From positions 1-59,633 of the forward strand of contig CALUYT010000037.1 in assembly GCA_944325085.1 (NCBI GenBank): a stretch of 59,633 bases of DNA. The letters run 5' to 3'. The position numbers and the translations under genes were made by a program. This document shows, piece by piece, positions 50,521 through 59,602 of this stretch. The DNA comes from Candidatus Gastranaerophilales bacterium (GTDB lineage: Bacteria; Cyanobacteriota; Vampirovibrionia; Gastranaerophilales; Gastranaerophilaceae). Under the pieces are notes generated by a model. The model was not told where the DNA came from, ran no database searches, and saw nothing but the letters and a program-made list of their open reading frames with translations. Position 1 is the first letter of the stretch; each line of letters starts with the position of its first letter.

Positions 50521-51617
50521 TATTTATTAGCACTTGTACCGTGGTAAATACCTCTCATCAATTGTTCAAGTTCTGATTTGTTATCAGAGTATGTTAGAGC
50601 AACTTCTTGAGATATCTTGCCTTCGTTATAAAGTTTGTACAATGACATATTCATTGTGGTCATGTTATTAAATGAACCTTTTTTAACAAGTTCATAAATT
50701 TGTTCTAATTCATCTTTTTGAATAAAGTCTTTTACTGTTGGTGTAACTACCAAAATTTCAGTTGCAGGAACTCGAGATCCGCCATCAATAGTTGGTATAA
50801 GTTTTTGAGAAATTGTACCACGAAGAGTATTTGCAATTTGGCTTCTTACAAATGGTCTTTCATTCGGATCGAACAAGTTGATAATTCTGGCAACAGTTTG
50901 AACTGAATCGTTTGTGTGAATTGTTGATACAACAAGGTGACCTGTTTCTGCAGCTTTCAGTGCAGATTCTACGGTTTCTCTATCACGAATTTCACCGATG
51001 AATATAACATCAGGGTCTTGTCTTAATGCGTATTTAACACCATCGGAAAAAGAAGGTGTATCAATTAACAATTGACGTTGCGAAACAATTGATTTCTTAT
51101 TTGAGAAGATAAACTCAACCGGATCTTCAATAGTTACAATGTGTTTTGAAGTAGTCGCGTTTATATAATCAATTAAAGACGCAATTGTTGTAGATTTACC
51201 AGAACCTGTTGGCCCAGTTACTAGGACTAACCCGTTATTAAAACTTGCGAATTCTTCTAAAGTTGTTGGTAAAAATAATTCTTTAAAAGTTTTGATATAA
51301 TAAGGGATTGCACGAATAACCATGGCAGTCTTACCTAATTGTCTGCTCATGTTAATACGGAAACGTGAACATCCCGGAATTTCATATGAAAAGTCAATAT
51401 CAAAGAATCTTGTAATTCTATCTTTCAAATGAGGTGGAGCAACAGTACGGATAACAAATTCTATATCCTCACTTGTTAATGGAGGTAAATTAATTCTCAT
51501 GATCTGTCCGGAAACTCTAATAGCAGGTCTTTCACCTTCGCAAATATGAGCGTCAGATGCTCCCACAGATACTGCTTGTCTTAAAAAATCCTCAATATAG
51601 AAATCGTTACTGCTCAT
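50520..51617 (-). CDS. pilT: Type IV pilus retraction ATPase (PilT family)
   Basis: Hexameric ATPase that pulls back type IV pili for twitching or DNA uptake. 365 residues. 'GASDAHICEGERPAIRVSG' near 19, Walker A 'GPTGSGKS' at 135-142, Asp box 'TIEDPVEF' near 162, Walker B 'VIFIGEIRDRET' near 204, His box 'LVVSTIHTND' near 228. The C-terminal AIRNLIRE motif of classical PilT is replaced by 'VKDFIQKDELEQIYELV', so it could be a PilT paralogue. Ribosome site GAGGA. Divergent from comEC, which also belongs to DNA uptake. Confidence 0.92.
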   Translation of the reverse strand: MSSNDFYIEDFLRQAVSVGASDAHICEGERPAIRVSGQIMRINLPPLTSEDIEFVIRTVAPPHLKDRITRFFDIDFSYEIPGCSRFRINMSRQLGKTAMVIRAIPYYIKTFKELFLPTTLEEFASFNNGLVLVTGPTGSGKSTTIASLIDYINATTSKHIVTIEDPVEFIFSNKKSIVSQRQLLIDTPSFSDGVKYALRQDPDVIFIGEIRDRETVESALKAAETGHLVVSTIHTNDSVQTVARIINLFDPNERPFVRSQIANTLRGTISQKLIPTIDGGSRVPATEILVVTPTVKDFIQKDELEQIYELVKKGSFNNMTTMNMSLYKLYNEGKISQEVALTYSDNKSELEQLMRGIYHGTSANK

Positions 51618-51702
51618 TAATCTTATTCCTCAATAGATAGTATATCATTTTTTTTAGTTTTGCACAACTATATTGATATGTTATCATTCATGTGTTGGAA
51701 TT

Positions 51703-54099
51703 ATGATTAATCAAAGTTGTGTTAGGGATATTTTTCAGAACAAGAATGTTGTGATGTTTGTTGCATCAATTGTCTTTATGTTGGGAATATTAGCCTGCTT
51801 TTACAATCAGGGCATAGTTTTAGCGGCTATTATCACGGTTTTGTTAATATTCCTTTTGTTTTTCAGAGTTTTATCAATTAGAAAAATTTTTGTTTTTATT
51901 TTAATTTTTTATTCAGGCTTTTTCTTAACATTTTGTAAAATAAAAAGTTCAGATAGTCTTTTGAGCATGGCTCCTATGAGTGAAAATTTATCCGGAAGGA
52001 TAGTCAGTATCCCAAGTAAAATTGAAAAAGATAAGGTTAAATTCTTTTTTGAGGTTGATAAGTTTGCTAGTAAAAATGTTAAGGGTAAAACTTATGTCAC
52101 TGTTTTAGATGATGAAAATTCATTAAATAAGTATAATATTGGGCAATCGCTTATTATAAAAGGTAATTTAAGAAAGCCGTTTACATCGACTAATCCTTCA
52201 CAATTTGATTATAGTTCGTATTTGAAAAATTTTGGTGTTTTTACAGTTTTGTATGCAAATAGTTCTGATATTAAGATTGTTGATAGTGAACTTCCTTTTA
52301 AATGGAAATTTTTACAAGGGTTAAATAATACAAGAGAGCGTATATTAAATGTTCATGGAAAATATTTAAAAAGCCCAAATTTGGAAATACTTGGTGGTAT
52401 AGTTTTTGGTGATGATGCAGTACCTCCTCCTGATTATGTGAAAAATTCATTTATCAATTCAGGCTTACTTCATATTCTTGCAGCTTCAGGTATGAATGTG
52501 GCATTTATTTTTACATTCTGGTTTTATATTTTAAGGTTTTTGAAAGTCCCATATAAACCTCGTGTCATTTCCGGAATATTAGTAATTATTTTATATACGC
52601 TAATGACCGGTTTAGGTCCATCTGTTATACGTGCAGCTTTGATGTTGATTTTTGTTTTGCTGGGCAAGTTGATAGATAGAGATGCGCATAGTGTATCTTT
52701 GTTATCTTTCGTGGCTGTGCTTATGTTGATATATAATCCGGCTTATATAAATAATGTAAGTTTTCAATTGTCTTTTCTTGTAACTTTTGGATTATTAACA
52801 ACAGCAAATATTATTGCGCAAAAATTGGAGGCTATTCCTAATTGGTTGAAAGTTCCAATATTGATACCTATTGTTGCTCAAGTGTGGGTTGTACCTGTGC
52901 AAATGTTTTATTTTAATTCATTTAGTTTGTATTCTGTTTTGGCAAATATATCAACAGTTTGTTTATTAAGTTTGATTAGTTTTATTGGTTTTGTCAGTTC
53001 TGTAATTTCAGTTATTCAGCCTTTTGCAGACTTTGTTTGTAGGGTTGCAGATTTTATTTTGAATTATTTGCTAAATATCTTGCTATTTATTTCAAATTTC
53101 TTTTCCGGGCTTAAGTATTGTATTATTCAAACTTCTCATCCAAGTATAATTCAACTTGTATTATATTATTTTATGCTTATTGGGTTTACATATCTTATAA
53201 AATTTGAAAAGTATAAAAAATCTTTGATTTTAGTTTGTTGTTTATCTTTTATAATTTTTATTTTGGGAGTTAAACCGGTTTCTCATAATCTTGAAATTAT
53301 TGCTTTTGATGTTCAAAATGCGGATTCTTTTCTTATAAAAACTCCGGAGAATAAGTATTTTATGATTGATACAGGCAAGGCTCCGTATAAAAGTGGAAAT
53401 TCTCAAGCAAAAATTATAATGTTGAAATATTTGAAAGATAGAGGTATTAAAAATTTAGAAGGTGTTATTGTTACTCATTTTGATAATGATCATTCCGGTG
53501 GGGTTGTTGATGTTATTTCAAATGTACATGTTGAGAATTTGTATCTTAATTCTAAGCATTCTAAAACAGATACAGCTAAAAATATTTATAAAGCTGTAGT
53601 TAAAAATAATCAAAGTACAAAAATTATATCAGGGTATGAAAATATTTATAATGAACCTGATTTTAGTTTGAAATTATATAAGGCAAGTGGCAATTCTTCT
53701 ATTTCGGATAATGAAGCTTCAATTATTACGCTATTATCATATAAAAATTTTGATATGCTATTTATGGGTGATGCAGGCGTTGTGGCTTTTAATAATATAA
53801 AATCTCAGCTGCCTCGTAATGTGGAAGTTTTGAAAGTTGGTCACCACGGCGGTCCGAATGTTGTAGATTCAAGTATGATTGAGTATTTAGGAAATAAAGT
53901 TTCCCTAATTTCAACAGGACTTAATTATTTTGGGCATCCTAACAAAGGCACTCTTGATGTTCTTAGAAATACAGAAATTTTAAGGACTGATTTCTTACAT
54001 TCTATTAAAATTTCTACCGATGGAAATTTGTATGAAATATTTTCTTATAATCCACATGAAAAAATTTATAAATTTAGAGAAAATTTTTATTCAAAATAA
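51703..54099 (+). CDS. comEC: ComEC DNA-uptake channel protein
   Basis: Inner-membrane channel for transformation DNA. 798 residues from ATG 51703 (the upstream TTG at 51673 has no support). N-terminal two TMs and a DUF4131 OB-like domain (about 30-180), the Competence domain with multiple membrane helices (about 210-490, 'GLLHILAASGMNVAF'), and a C-terminal metallo-beta-lactamase-like domain (about 530-780) with 'THFDNDHSGG', 'LFMGDAG' and 'VGHHGG', so the nuclease-like site is intact. Divergent from pilT across 85 bp. With pilT and pilin-like protein it predicts natural competence. Confidence 0.94.
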   Translation: MINQSCVRDIFQNKNVVMFVASIVFMLGILACFYNQGIVLAAIITVLLIFLLFFRVLSIRKIFVFILIFYSGFFLTFCKIKSSDSLLSMAPMSENLSGRIVSIPSKIEKDKVKFFFEVDKFASKNVKGKTYVTVLDDENSLNKYNIGQSLIIKGNLRKPFTSTNPSQFDYSSYLKNFGVFTVLYANSSDIKIVDSELPFKWKFLQGLNNTRERILNVHGKYLKSPNLEILGGIVFGDDAVPPPDYVKNSFINSGLLHILAASGMNVAFIFTFWFYILRFLKVPYKPRVISGILVIILYTLMTGLGPSVIRAALMLIFVLLGKLIDRDAHSVSLLSFVAVLMLIYNPAYINNVSFQLSFLVTFGLLTTANIIAQKLEAIPNWLKVPILIPIVAQVWVVPVQMFYFNSFSLYSVLANISTVCLLSLISFIGFVSSVISVIQPFADFVCRVADFILNYLLNILLFISNFFSGLKYCIIQTSHPSIIQLVLYYFMLIGFTYLIKFEKYKKSLILVCCLSFIIFILGVKPVSHNLEIIAFDVQNADSFLIKTPENKYFMIDTGKAPYKSGNSQAKIIMLKYLKDRGIKNLEGVIVTHFDNDHSGGVVDVISNVHVENLYLNSKHSKTDTAKNIYKAVVKNNQSTKIISGYENIYNEPDFSLKLYKASGNSSISDNEASIITLLSYKNFDMLFMGDAGVVAFNNIKSQLPRNVEVLKVGHHGGPNVVDSSMIEYLGNKVSLISTGLNYFGHPNKGTLDVLRNTEILRTDFLHSIKISTDGNLYEIFSYNPHEKIYKFRENFYSK

Positions 54100-54119
54100 T
54101 TCTTGAAATTTGCAAAATA

Positions 54120-54147
54120 TTGACAAAATTATCGTAAAATTTACACT
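54120..54147 (+). promoter_or_regulatory. Promoter of the lytic transglycosylase
   Basis: Perfect -35 TTGACA (54120-54125), 16-base spacer, TACACT (54142-54147). Predicts a leader of about 200 bases before the TTG start. Confidence 0.5.
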
Positions 54148-54153
54148 AAATAA

Positions 54154-54351
54154 CAATTTCTAAAACGCTCTCGTGGCTTGAGTTTTAACGGGGTGTAATT
54201 TTGCAAATTTGAAATTGGGGGTTGAAATTTTAAATTTTTGTAATATTATAGTGTCATAAACATATTCAAGAAAGACGAAAATCTTATCAAAAAGTAAGAA
54301 CCAAAAAGTAGTTTTTCAAGAATTTTCAATTTACAACTAGAGGATTACATT
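54154..54351 (+). other. Long 5' leader of the transglycosylase mRNA
   Basis: About 198 bases, no open frame. It is much less AT-rich at 54170-54235, with CTC/GAG pairing potential, two GGGG-containing segments (54190-54194 and 54218-54222) and near-repeats around them. It may fold and regulate, but it matches no riboswitch family that I can verify. Confidence 0.35.
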
Positions 54352-55011
54352 TTGAAAAAATTATTACTATTCACTATTGCATTAGTGTGTTTGTCGTGCA
54401 CGCCTGTGCAAGCGGCCAATGTCAGTACAGTGAAGGCAGCGATAGTAAAACATTCTATCGAAATGGGTGTAGATCCAGCAATAGCATTAAGTATTGCGAA
54501 AACAGAATCAGGTTATAGACAAGAGGCCAGAAGTTCACATGGAGCAGTTGGTGTGTTCCAGTTGATGCCTTCAACAGCAAGAAGAATGGGTTATAACCCT
54601 TATTCACTAGACGATAATATCAAAGCTGGTATTACTTATTACAAGTCAATGTATAAGATGTTCGGTTCAGTAGAATTAGCATTAGCAGCTTACAATGCTG
54701 GTCCTGGTAATGTAAAAAAATACCGTACAGTACCTCCGTTTAGTGAAACAAAAAGATTTGTTGCTAAAATTATGACAGACTACAGACATTTAAAATCAAA
54801 TCCAGATCCGTCTATGATTGCAGCAAAAAAATCAGTTCCTGTATCTAGTGTAAAAGCTATTTCAGGCGGAGCTCAAGTTATTGCAGCCACTCCAGGCAAA
54901 CCGGCTCCATTGCCAATGGTTAAAATTGAGCAAGCAAGAAATTTAAATGCTGAAATTATAAAAGATCTTCCTATGGAAGTCGAAGTTAAGTCTCAATCAG
55001 TTGCAATATAA
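54352..55011 (+). CDS. Lytic transglycosylase (SLT domain, GH23)
   Basis: Cleaves peptidoglycan between MurNAc and GlcNAc. 219 residues. Signal peptide (1-21, ending 'VQA'), SLT domain (about 25-148) with catalytic Glu in 'IAKTESGY' near 51, 'GAVGVFQLMPSTARRMG' near 64 and 'LALAAYNAGPGNVKKY' near 104, then an unrecognised Pro/Lys tail. The start is TTG, with AGAGGA 7 bases before it. Such enzymes also open the wall for pili or secretion machines. Preceded by a long leader. Confidence 0.92.
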   Translation: MKKLLLFTIALVCLSCTPVQAANVSTVKAAIVKHSIEMGVDPAIALSIAKTESGYRQEARSSHGAVGVFQLMPSTARRMGYNPYSLDDNIKAGITYYKSMYKMFGSVELALAAYNAGPGNVKKYRTVPPFSETKRFVAKIMTDYRHLKSNPDPSMIAAKKSVPVSSVKAISGGAQVIAATPGKPAPLPMVKIEQARNLNAEIIKDLPMEVEVKSQSVAI

Positions 55012-55029
55012 TTTTTGGTTATGAAACTT

Positions 55030-55058
55030 AAAAAAGCGGGATTAATTCCCGCTTTTTT
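55030..55058. terminator. Bidirectional terminator
   Basis: 12-bp stem (55030-55041 with 55047-55058), loop TTAAT. It ends inside the stop codon of the convergent glycosyltransferase gene. Confidence 0.95.
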
Positions 55059-55908
55059 AGTGTGTTTTTCCTATTTTGATAATGTTGAATAAGATATATT
55101 GTTTCTTTTCTCCCTTTGATCGTATTTTAAGTATAGTTGTTCCAAAAAATTTAATTCTCTTTATTTTAGTGGTATGATTTTCGACGTTTATATTATGGGT
55201 TTTCATAAAATTCAGTGCTAAGTTTTTTGAATATTCCATGTCCTTTTTGTATTCTTTTGATTTATTTGCAACTATTGAGTTGGGGGTTCTCCAATAGTAA
55301 TAATAGGTGTTTGGTACTGTGACTAATTTATCTAAGTAATAAATAACTTGGGGTGTATATATTAAATCTTCATATACTATGCCTTCTATAAAATTTAATT
55401 TACAATTTTTAATTTTTTCTAATTTATATATTTTGTTCCAAACATAATTGACGTCCGGAATGTCGCAAATTTTAAATTTTTCATCAGTATTGGTATAGGT
55501 TTTTTCTTCTGAAAATTTTAAATAAAATTTTTGTCTATGTTGATTAAGCCTTATTATACCTGCGGCAGCTATGTCAGCATCATATTTTTTAGCACTGGAG
55601 TATAATCTCTCATAAAAGTTTAAATCAATCCAATCATCAGAATCAATGAAGCTTATGTATTCACCGCTTGCAAGAGCTACCCCTTTATTTCGTACTGCTG
55701 AGAGCCCTGAGTTTTTTTGATGTATGACTTTAATTCGTGTATCTTTTGACGCATATTCTTCTAAAATTTTTGAGGAAGTATCTGTGGAGCCGTCATCTAT
55801 ACATATAATTTCTAAGTCTTTAAATGTTTGATTGATAATGCTATCAAGACATCTGTTTAAATATTTTTCAACATTGTAAACGGGTATTATTATTGATATT
55901 TTGCTCAT
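55057..55908 (-). CDS. Family 2 glycosyltransferase
   Basis: 283 residues. GT-A fold at the N-terminus: 'SIIIPVYNVEKYLNRCLDS' near 4, 'IDDGSTD' near 37, and metal-binding 'SFIDSDDW' near 86. The rest (about 150-283) is basic and aromatic, as in surface-polysaccharide transferases. It overlaps the next transferase by 4 bp (ATGA), so both are made from one mRNA. Donor sugar unknown; the acceptor is probably an exopolysaccharide, capsule or glycoprotein. Confidence 0.9.
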   Translation of the reverse strand: MSKISIIIPVYNVEKYLNRCLDSIINQTFKDLEIICIDDGSTDTSSKILEEYASKDTRIKVIHQKNSGLSAVRNKGVALASGEYISFIDSDDWIDLNFYERLYSSAKKYDADIAAAGIIRLNQHRQKFYLKFSEEKTYTNTDEKFKICDIPDVNYVWNKIYKLEKIKNCKLNFIEGIVYEDLIYTPQVIYYLDKLVTVPNTYYYYWRTPNSIVANKSKEYKKDMEYSKNLALNFMKTHNINVENHTTKIKRIKFFGTTILKIRSKGEKKQYILFNIIKIGKTH

Positions 55909-56936
55909 TCTTCATCTCCTGATATTGTTAAATATAAAAAGAAAAATATAATTGCAGGTATATATAATAAATTTTCTTTTATAAAATATAATATGTAAGC
56001 TTTAAAAATTTCATATTTTTGTAATATGTAGTTGTTATTTTTTCTTAAATTGTAATAATCCCACCAAAATTTTCCGTAGGATTTTTTAGTATGTTGTATT
56101 AGGGTTTCAAGTTCTTTATAGTAAATATTTGCAAAATCTTTGTTTGTTTTTCCATACCAAGAGATTGCTTTTGTGAGATATTTACTTAAAATTTTTAATT
56201 TTAATTCATATTTTATATCTGTAGTTTTTAAAAAATCTTCTATTTTGTAATAGTTTTTTATTGGAGATAAGTCTTTTTTATTTTTGCAACAAGTCAGAGA
56301 ATTTGGTCTTTGTTTTCTGTAATTATATAAATCTTTTTTTATTACTTCAAAATTTTTTCCTAGATTTGAAATCTTTATGAAAAATAATTGTTCCTCTCCT
56401 GTATTTAATTCTGAAAACTTGATATTATTTGCTGTTAAAAAATCTTTTTTATATATTTTATTAACGCATATTGTGTGGTATGTGAACATATTATTTTTGC
56501 TGTATTTTTTTGGAAAATTCTTTGATGAATATTGTCCTTTTCGAAATTTATTTTTGTTTTCGTAGTATGTTTTTACTCCAAATATGATTACATCAGGATT
56601 TTTATTAAAATGTTGTGAACATTCTTGTAATAAATTGTTTTCAATAAAGTCATCAGAGTCAATAAATAATATAAATTCTCCTTTAGTTTTTTGTATTCCA
56701 AAGTTTCTTGAATAAGCCTGTCCTTTGTGGGGCAAATTATATACTGTTATCTTTTGCGGAAATTTATTTTGATAGTTTTTTAATATTTCGATACTATTAT
56801 CAGTCGAACCATCATTTATACAAATAATTTCAAATGAACTATATGTTTGCAACAAAATACTATCAAGACATTTTGAAATGTATTTTTCTGTGTTGTAAAT
56901 CGGTATTACTATTGATATTTTTGGTGTTTGAATCAT
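55905..56936 (-). CDS. Family 2 glycosyltransferase with C-terminal membrane helix
   Basis: 343 residues. N-terminal GT-A fold: 'SIVIPIYNTEKYISKCLDS' near 8, 'INDGSTD' near 40, 'LFIDSDDF' near 90. The middle is Lys/Asn/Tyr-rich, and a membrane helix lies at about 315-336 ('LLYIPAIIFFFLYLTI'), fixing it to the membrane. A weak ribosome site (AAAGG) precedes the ATG at 56936. First of a two-gene unit, divergent from an XRE regulator. Confidence 0.88.
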   Translation of the reverse strand: MIQTPKISIVIPIYNTEKYISKCLDSILLQTYSSFEIICINDGSTDNSIEILKNYQNKFPQKITVYNLPHKGQAYSRNFGIQKTKGEFILFIDSDDFIENNLLQECSQHFNKNPDVIIFGVKTYYENKNKFRKGQYSSKNFPKKYSKNNMFTYHTICVNKIYKKDFLTANNIKFSELNTGEEQLFFIKISNLGKNFEVIKKDLYNYRKQRPNSLTCCKNKKDLSPIKNYYKIEDFLKTTDIKYELKLKILSKYLTKAISWYGKTNKDFANIYYKELETLIQHTKKSYGKFWWDYYNLRKNNNYILQKYEIFKAYILYFIKENLLYIPAIIFFFLYLTISGDEE

Positions 56937-56992
56937 TTTGTAACCTTTTATACTAGTCTTGAGTGTATTTTTTATTAAAAATTAATAGCGTA

Positions 56993-57011
56993 ACATGTAT
57001 ATATTACATGT
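56993..57011. promoter_or_regulatory. Palindrome in the divergent region
   Basis: ACATGTA (56993-56999), 5-base spacer, TACATGT (57005-57011), perfect arms. An 8-bp palindrome, TTGCGCAA, follows at 57043-57050. Both lie between the glycosyltransferase pair and the XRE regulator, a usual place for an operator. Confidence 0.5.
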
Positions 57012-57100
57012 AAAACATTTAATTTCAACAAGAAAATACAAGTTGCGCAATGTTATCTAATCAACGGTAAAAGGATAAAATCTATACTGAAAGGATTGAT

Positions 57101-57421
57101 ATGAATCTTAAAGAGAGCCTTGGAAAAAATATCCAAAAATATAGAAAGTTAAATAACATTACACAAGAAAAACTTGCAGAAATGATTGATATCGAAATTA
57201 ATAGTATAAGTTCAATCGAGCGAGGAAAATATTTTCCGTCTCCGGATAATTTGGTTAAGATATCAAATGCTTTGAAGGTTTCATTATCAGATCTTTTTAT
57301 GTTTAAAGAAAATTTTTCATGTGAAGATTATCAAAGAGAAATATTTGCGTCTTTAAATTTGCTTAAAAATGATAAAATAAAGCTGAGTGCAATAAATTCT
57401 TTCATTAAAAATATCTTGTAG
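57101..57421 (+). CDS. XRE-family helix-turn-helix regulator
   Basis: 106 residues. Cro/CI-type HTH at about 8-63: 'IQKYRKLNNITQEKLAEMI', recognition helix 'INSISSIERGKYFPSPDNL'. The C-terminal 40 residues are helical, perhaps for dimerisation. GAAAGGA precedes the ATG. Divergent from the glycosyltransferase operon, with a palindrome between them, so autoregulation and control of that operon is a natural guess. Confidence 0.85.
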   Translation: MNLKESLGKNIQKYRKLNNITQEKLAEMIDIEINSISSIERGKYFPSPDNLVKISNALKVSLSDLFMFKENFSCEDYQREIFASLNLLKNDKIKLSAINSFIKNIL

Positions 57422-57589
57422 TTTATATAAAATTTATCACATAAATTTGAAAAAATATTCCTGTTAATATTTGTAAAATTATTCACTCGAACTAGTTAAA
57501 TAGTATTATATTTTTTATACATTTGTGGTATATATAAATTGTACATAAATGAATTATATTTAATATAGTTCAGCAGATTGGAGGCAAAA

Positions 57590-59314
57590 ATGACAGTAGG
57601 TCAATTCGTTTTTATGTTACACAGTCACCTTCCATACTACAGAAAAGCCGGTATGTGGCCTTTTGGTGAAGAAAATCTTTACGAATGTATGGCAGAAACT
57701 TATGTCCCTCTTCTTAATGCAATTTCAGAATTGTATGACGAAGGTATTAAAGCTAAATTAACTGTCGGAATTACTCCGATTTTGGCTGAACAATTAAATG
57801 ATGAACACTTAAAACATGGTTTTGTTGAATATTTAGATACAAGAATTGCTAGTGTATCAAAAGATTTGGATAGATATCCAGATCCAAAGGTTCCTCATTC
57901 TCAACATTTAAAATATTTAGCAAAATATTATTTTGATTGGTTTAACAATATTAAAAATTCATTTGTAAATAAATATAATATGGATTTAATCAGTGCATTC
58001 AAAAAATACCAAGATTTAGGATGTATTGAGATTACAACATCAGGTGCTACTCACGGATTTTCTCCATTGTTAGCTACTGATAATAATTTGAATGCTCAAT
58101 TTAAAGTAGGTTCTGACACAACAAAAAGACTATTCGGTAAGAAGGCTATGGGTTGTTGGTTACCTGAATGTGCTTATAGACAAGGTTATGAATATATAGG
58201 TAAAGATGGCCAAAAACATTGGAGACCTGCTATTGAAGTAACTTTACAAAATAATGATATAGAATACTTCTTCACAGAATCTCATGTTATTGAAGGTGGA
58301 AATTCTATAGGTTGCCGTCGTGTAGTTGGTGTTTACGGTAATATCGAATATATTCCATTACCAGAAAGAGAACCAACCGGATATGATACATATTCAGCTT
58401 ATTGGTTACCTGATGCACAAGTTGCAGTTATGGGTAGAAATGATAGAGCTGGTTATCAGGTTTGGTCAGCTGCTGATGGATATCCTGGTGACGGTTGCTT
58501 TAGAGAATTTCATAAAAAAGATGATAAATCTGGTATGCATTATTGGAGAATTACATCTTCTAAAACTGATTTAGGTGACAAGATGTTATATGATCCGGTT
58601 TTAGCATTGAATAAAATTAATGAAAATTCAGATCACTATACAACATTAATATATCATTTATTGAACGATTATAAACTTTCACATAATGGAAAAGAAGGTT
58701 TAGTAATGGTTTCATTTGATACTGAATTATTTGGTCACTGGTGGTTTGAAGGTATTGAATTTATTAAACAGGTTATTAAAAAATTCAGTCAATATGTTCC
58801 GGAAGTAGAAAGAATGACTGCAGGAGAATATTTACATTCTCATCCTCCTGTTGAAGCTATTCAAATTCCTGAATCTTCTTGGGGTCAAGGCGGACACTTC
58901 TACGTATGGAATAACCATTTGACAGAATGGATGTGGCCAATAATTCATGCCTGTGAAAAAAGAATTACAGCGATTGCAGATAAATATTCTACAATTCCTG
59001 AAGATAAATTGTTGCATAGAGCTTTAAATCAATTGGCAAGAGAAAATCTGTTATTACAAAGTTCAGATTGGCCGTTCTTAATTACAACATGGCAAGCAAA
59101 AGATTATGCTACAGATAGATTTAGAGAACATGTTGACAGATTTGAAAAAATTGCTGATATGATTGAAAGTGGAAATATAAACGAGGAAGAATTGAAGCAA
59201 ATAGAAAGTATAGACAATTGTTTTGCAGATATTGATTACCGTGTTTATATGTCAATCGAAGAAGGTGTAATTCCTCAACAATCTAAAAAATTAGCACCTT
59301 TATATGCAGATTAA
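57590..59314 (+). CDS. GH57 alpha-1,4-glucan branching enzyme-like protein
   Basis: Glycoside hydrolase family 57, with the DUF1957-type C-terminus found in glucan branching enzymes. 575 residues from the ATG at 57590 with GGAGG 5 bases before it (an in-frame TTG at 57578 sits inside that site). 'HSHLPYYRKAG' at 11-21, 'TTSGATHGFSPLL' near 149, catalytic Glu193 in 'CWLPECAYR', catalytic Asp377 in 'SFDTELFGHWWFEG', and helical C-terminal domain with 'ESSWGQGGHFYVW'. It would add alpha-1,6 branches to glycogen made by GlgA. Isolated, with its own terminator. Confidence 0.9.
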   Translation: MTVGQFVFMLHSHLPYYRKAGMWPFGEENLYECMAETYVPLLNAISELYDEGIKAKLTVGITPILAEQLNDEHLKHGFVEYLDTRIASVSKDLDRYPDPKVPHSQHLKYLAKYYFDWFNNIKNSFVNKYNMDLISAFKKYQDLGCIEITTSGATHGFSPLLATDNNLNAQFKVGSDTTKRLFGKKAMGCWLPECAYRQGYEYIGKDGQKHWRPAIEVTLQNNDIEYFFTESHVIEGGNSIGCRRVVGVYGNIEYIPLPEREPTGYDTYSAYWLPDAQVAVMGRNDRAGYQVWSAADGYPGDGCFREFHKKDDKSGMHYWRITSSKTDLGDKMLYDPVLALNKINENSDHYTTLIYHLLNDYKLSHNGKEGLVMVSFDTELFGHWWFEGIEFIKQVIKKFSQYVPEVERMTAGEYLHSHPPVEAIQIPESSWGQGGHFYVWNNHLTEWMWPIIHACEKRITAIADKYSTIPEDKLLHRALNQLARENLLLQSSDWPFLITTWQAKDYATDRFREHVDRFEKIADMIESGNINEEELKQIESIDNCFADIDYRVYMSIEEGVIPQQSKKLAPLYAD

Positions 59315-59345
59315 AGTTTAATAATATTTTTACAATTCATTTTAT

Positions 59346-59377
59346 AAGCCTTAGTGAAAGCTAGGGCTTTTTATTTT
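59346..59377 (+). terminator. Terminator after the GH57 gene
   Basis: 9-bp stem AAGCCTTAG (59346-59354) with CTAGGGCTT (59361-59369), one G-T pair, loop TGAAAG, T-rich tail. Confidence 0.85.
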
Positions 59378-59457
59378 AAATTAATTTAAAAAAATATAAA
59401 AAAAGATATTGCAATTTTTTTTTTAGCAAATATAATAAAGAAGTAACCAAAATTGAT

Positions 59458-59535
59458 GGGAGCGTAGCTCAGTTTGGTTAGAGCGCATGCCTGTCACGCA
59501 TGAGGTCGCGAGTTCGAGCCTCGTCGTTCCCGCCA
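59458..59535 (+). tRNA. tRNA-Asp (GTC)
   Basis: Full cloverleaf: acceptor GGGAGCG (59458-59464) with CGTTCCC (59525-59531), D-stem GCTC/GAGC, anticodon stem CATGC/GCATG with loop CTGTCAC (anticodon GTC), T-stem GCGAG/CTCGT with TTCGAGC loop. Discriminator G and an encoded CCA, as expected for Asp. Confidence 0.98.
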
Positions 59536-59543
59536 TTTAAATC

Positions 59544-59569
59544 AAGAGCCTTTTTAGAGGCTCTTTTTT
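59544..59569 (+). terminator. Terminator after tRNA-Asp
   Basis: 8-bp stem AAGAGCCT (59544-59551) with AGGCTCTT (59558-59565), T-run. Confidence 0.9.
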
Positions 59570-59602
59570 AATGAATAATTTAAACTGAAAGTTTTAATAT
59601 TC

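Noticed and set aside
54154-54351. Possible ydaO (cyclic di-AMP) riboswitch, suggested by a GGGGGTTGAA segment and the downstream cell-wall gene
   Set aside because: The other conserved blocks of that family, including the 3' CCGAACCC and CTAACCTCGT segments, are not found in the leader.
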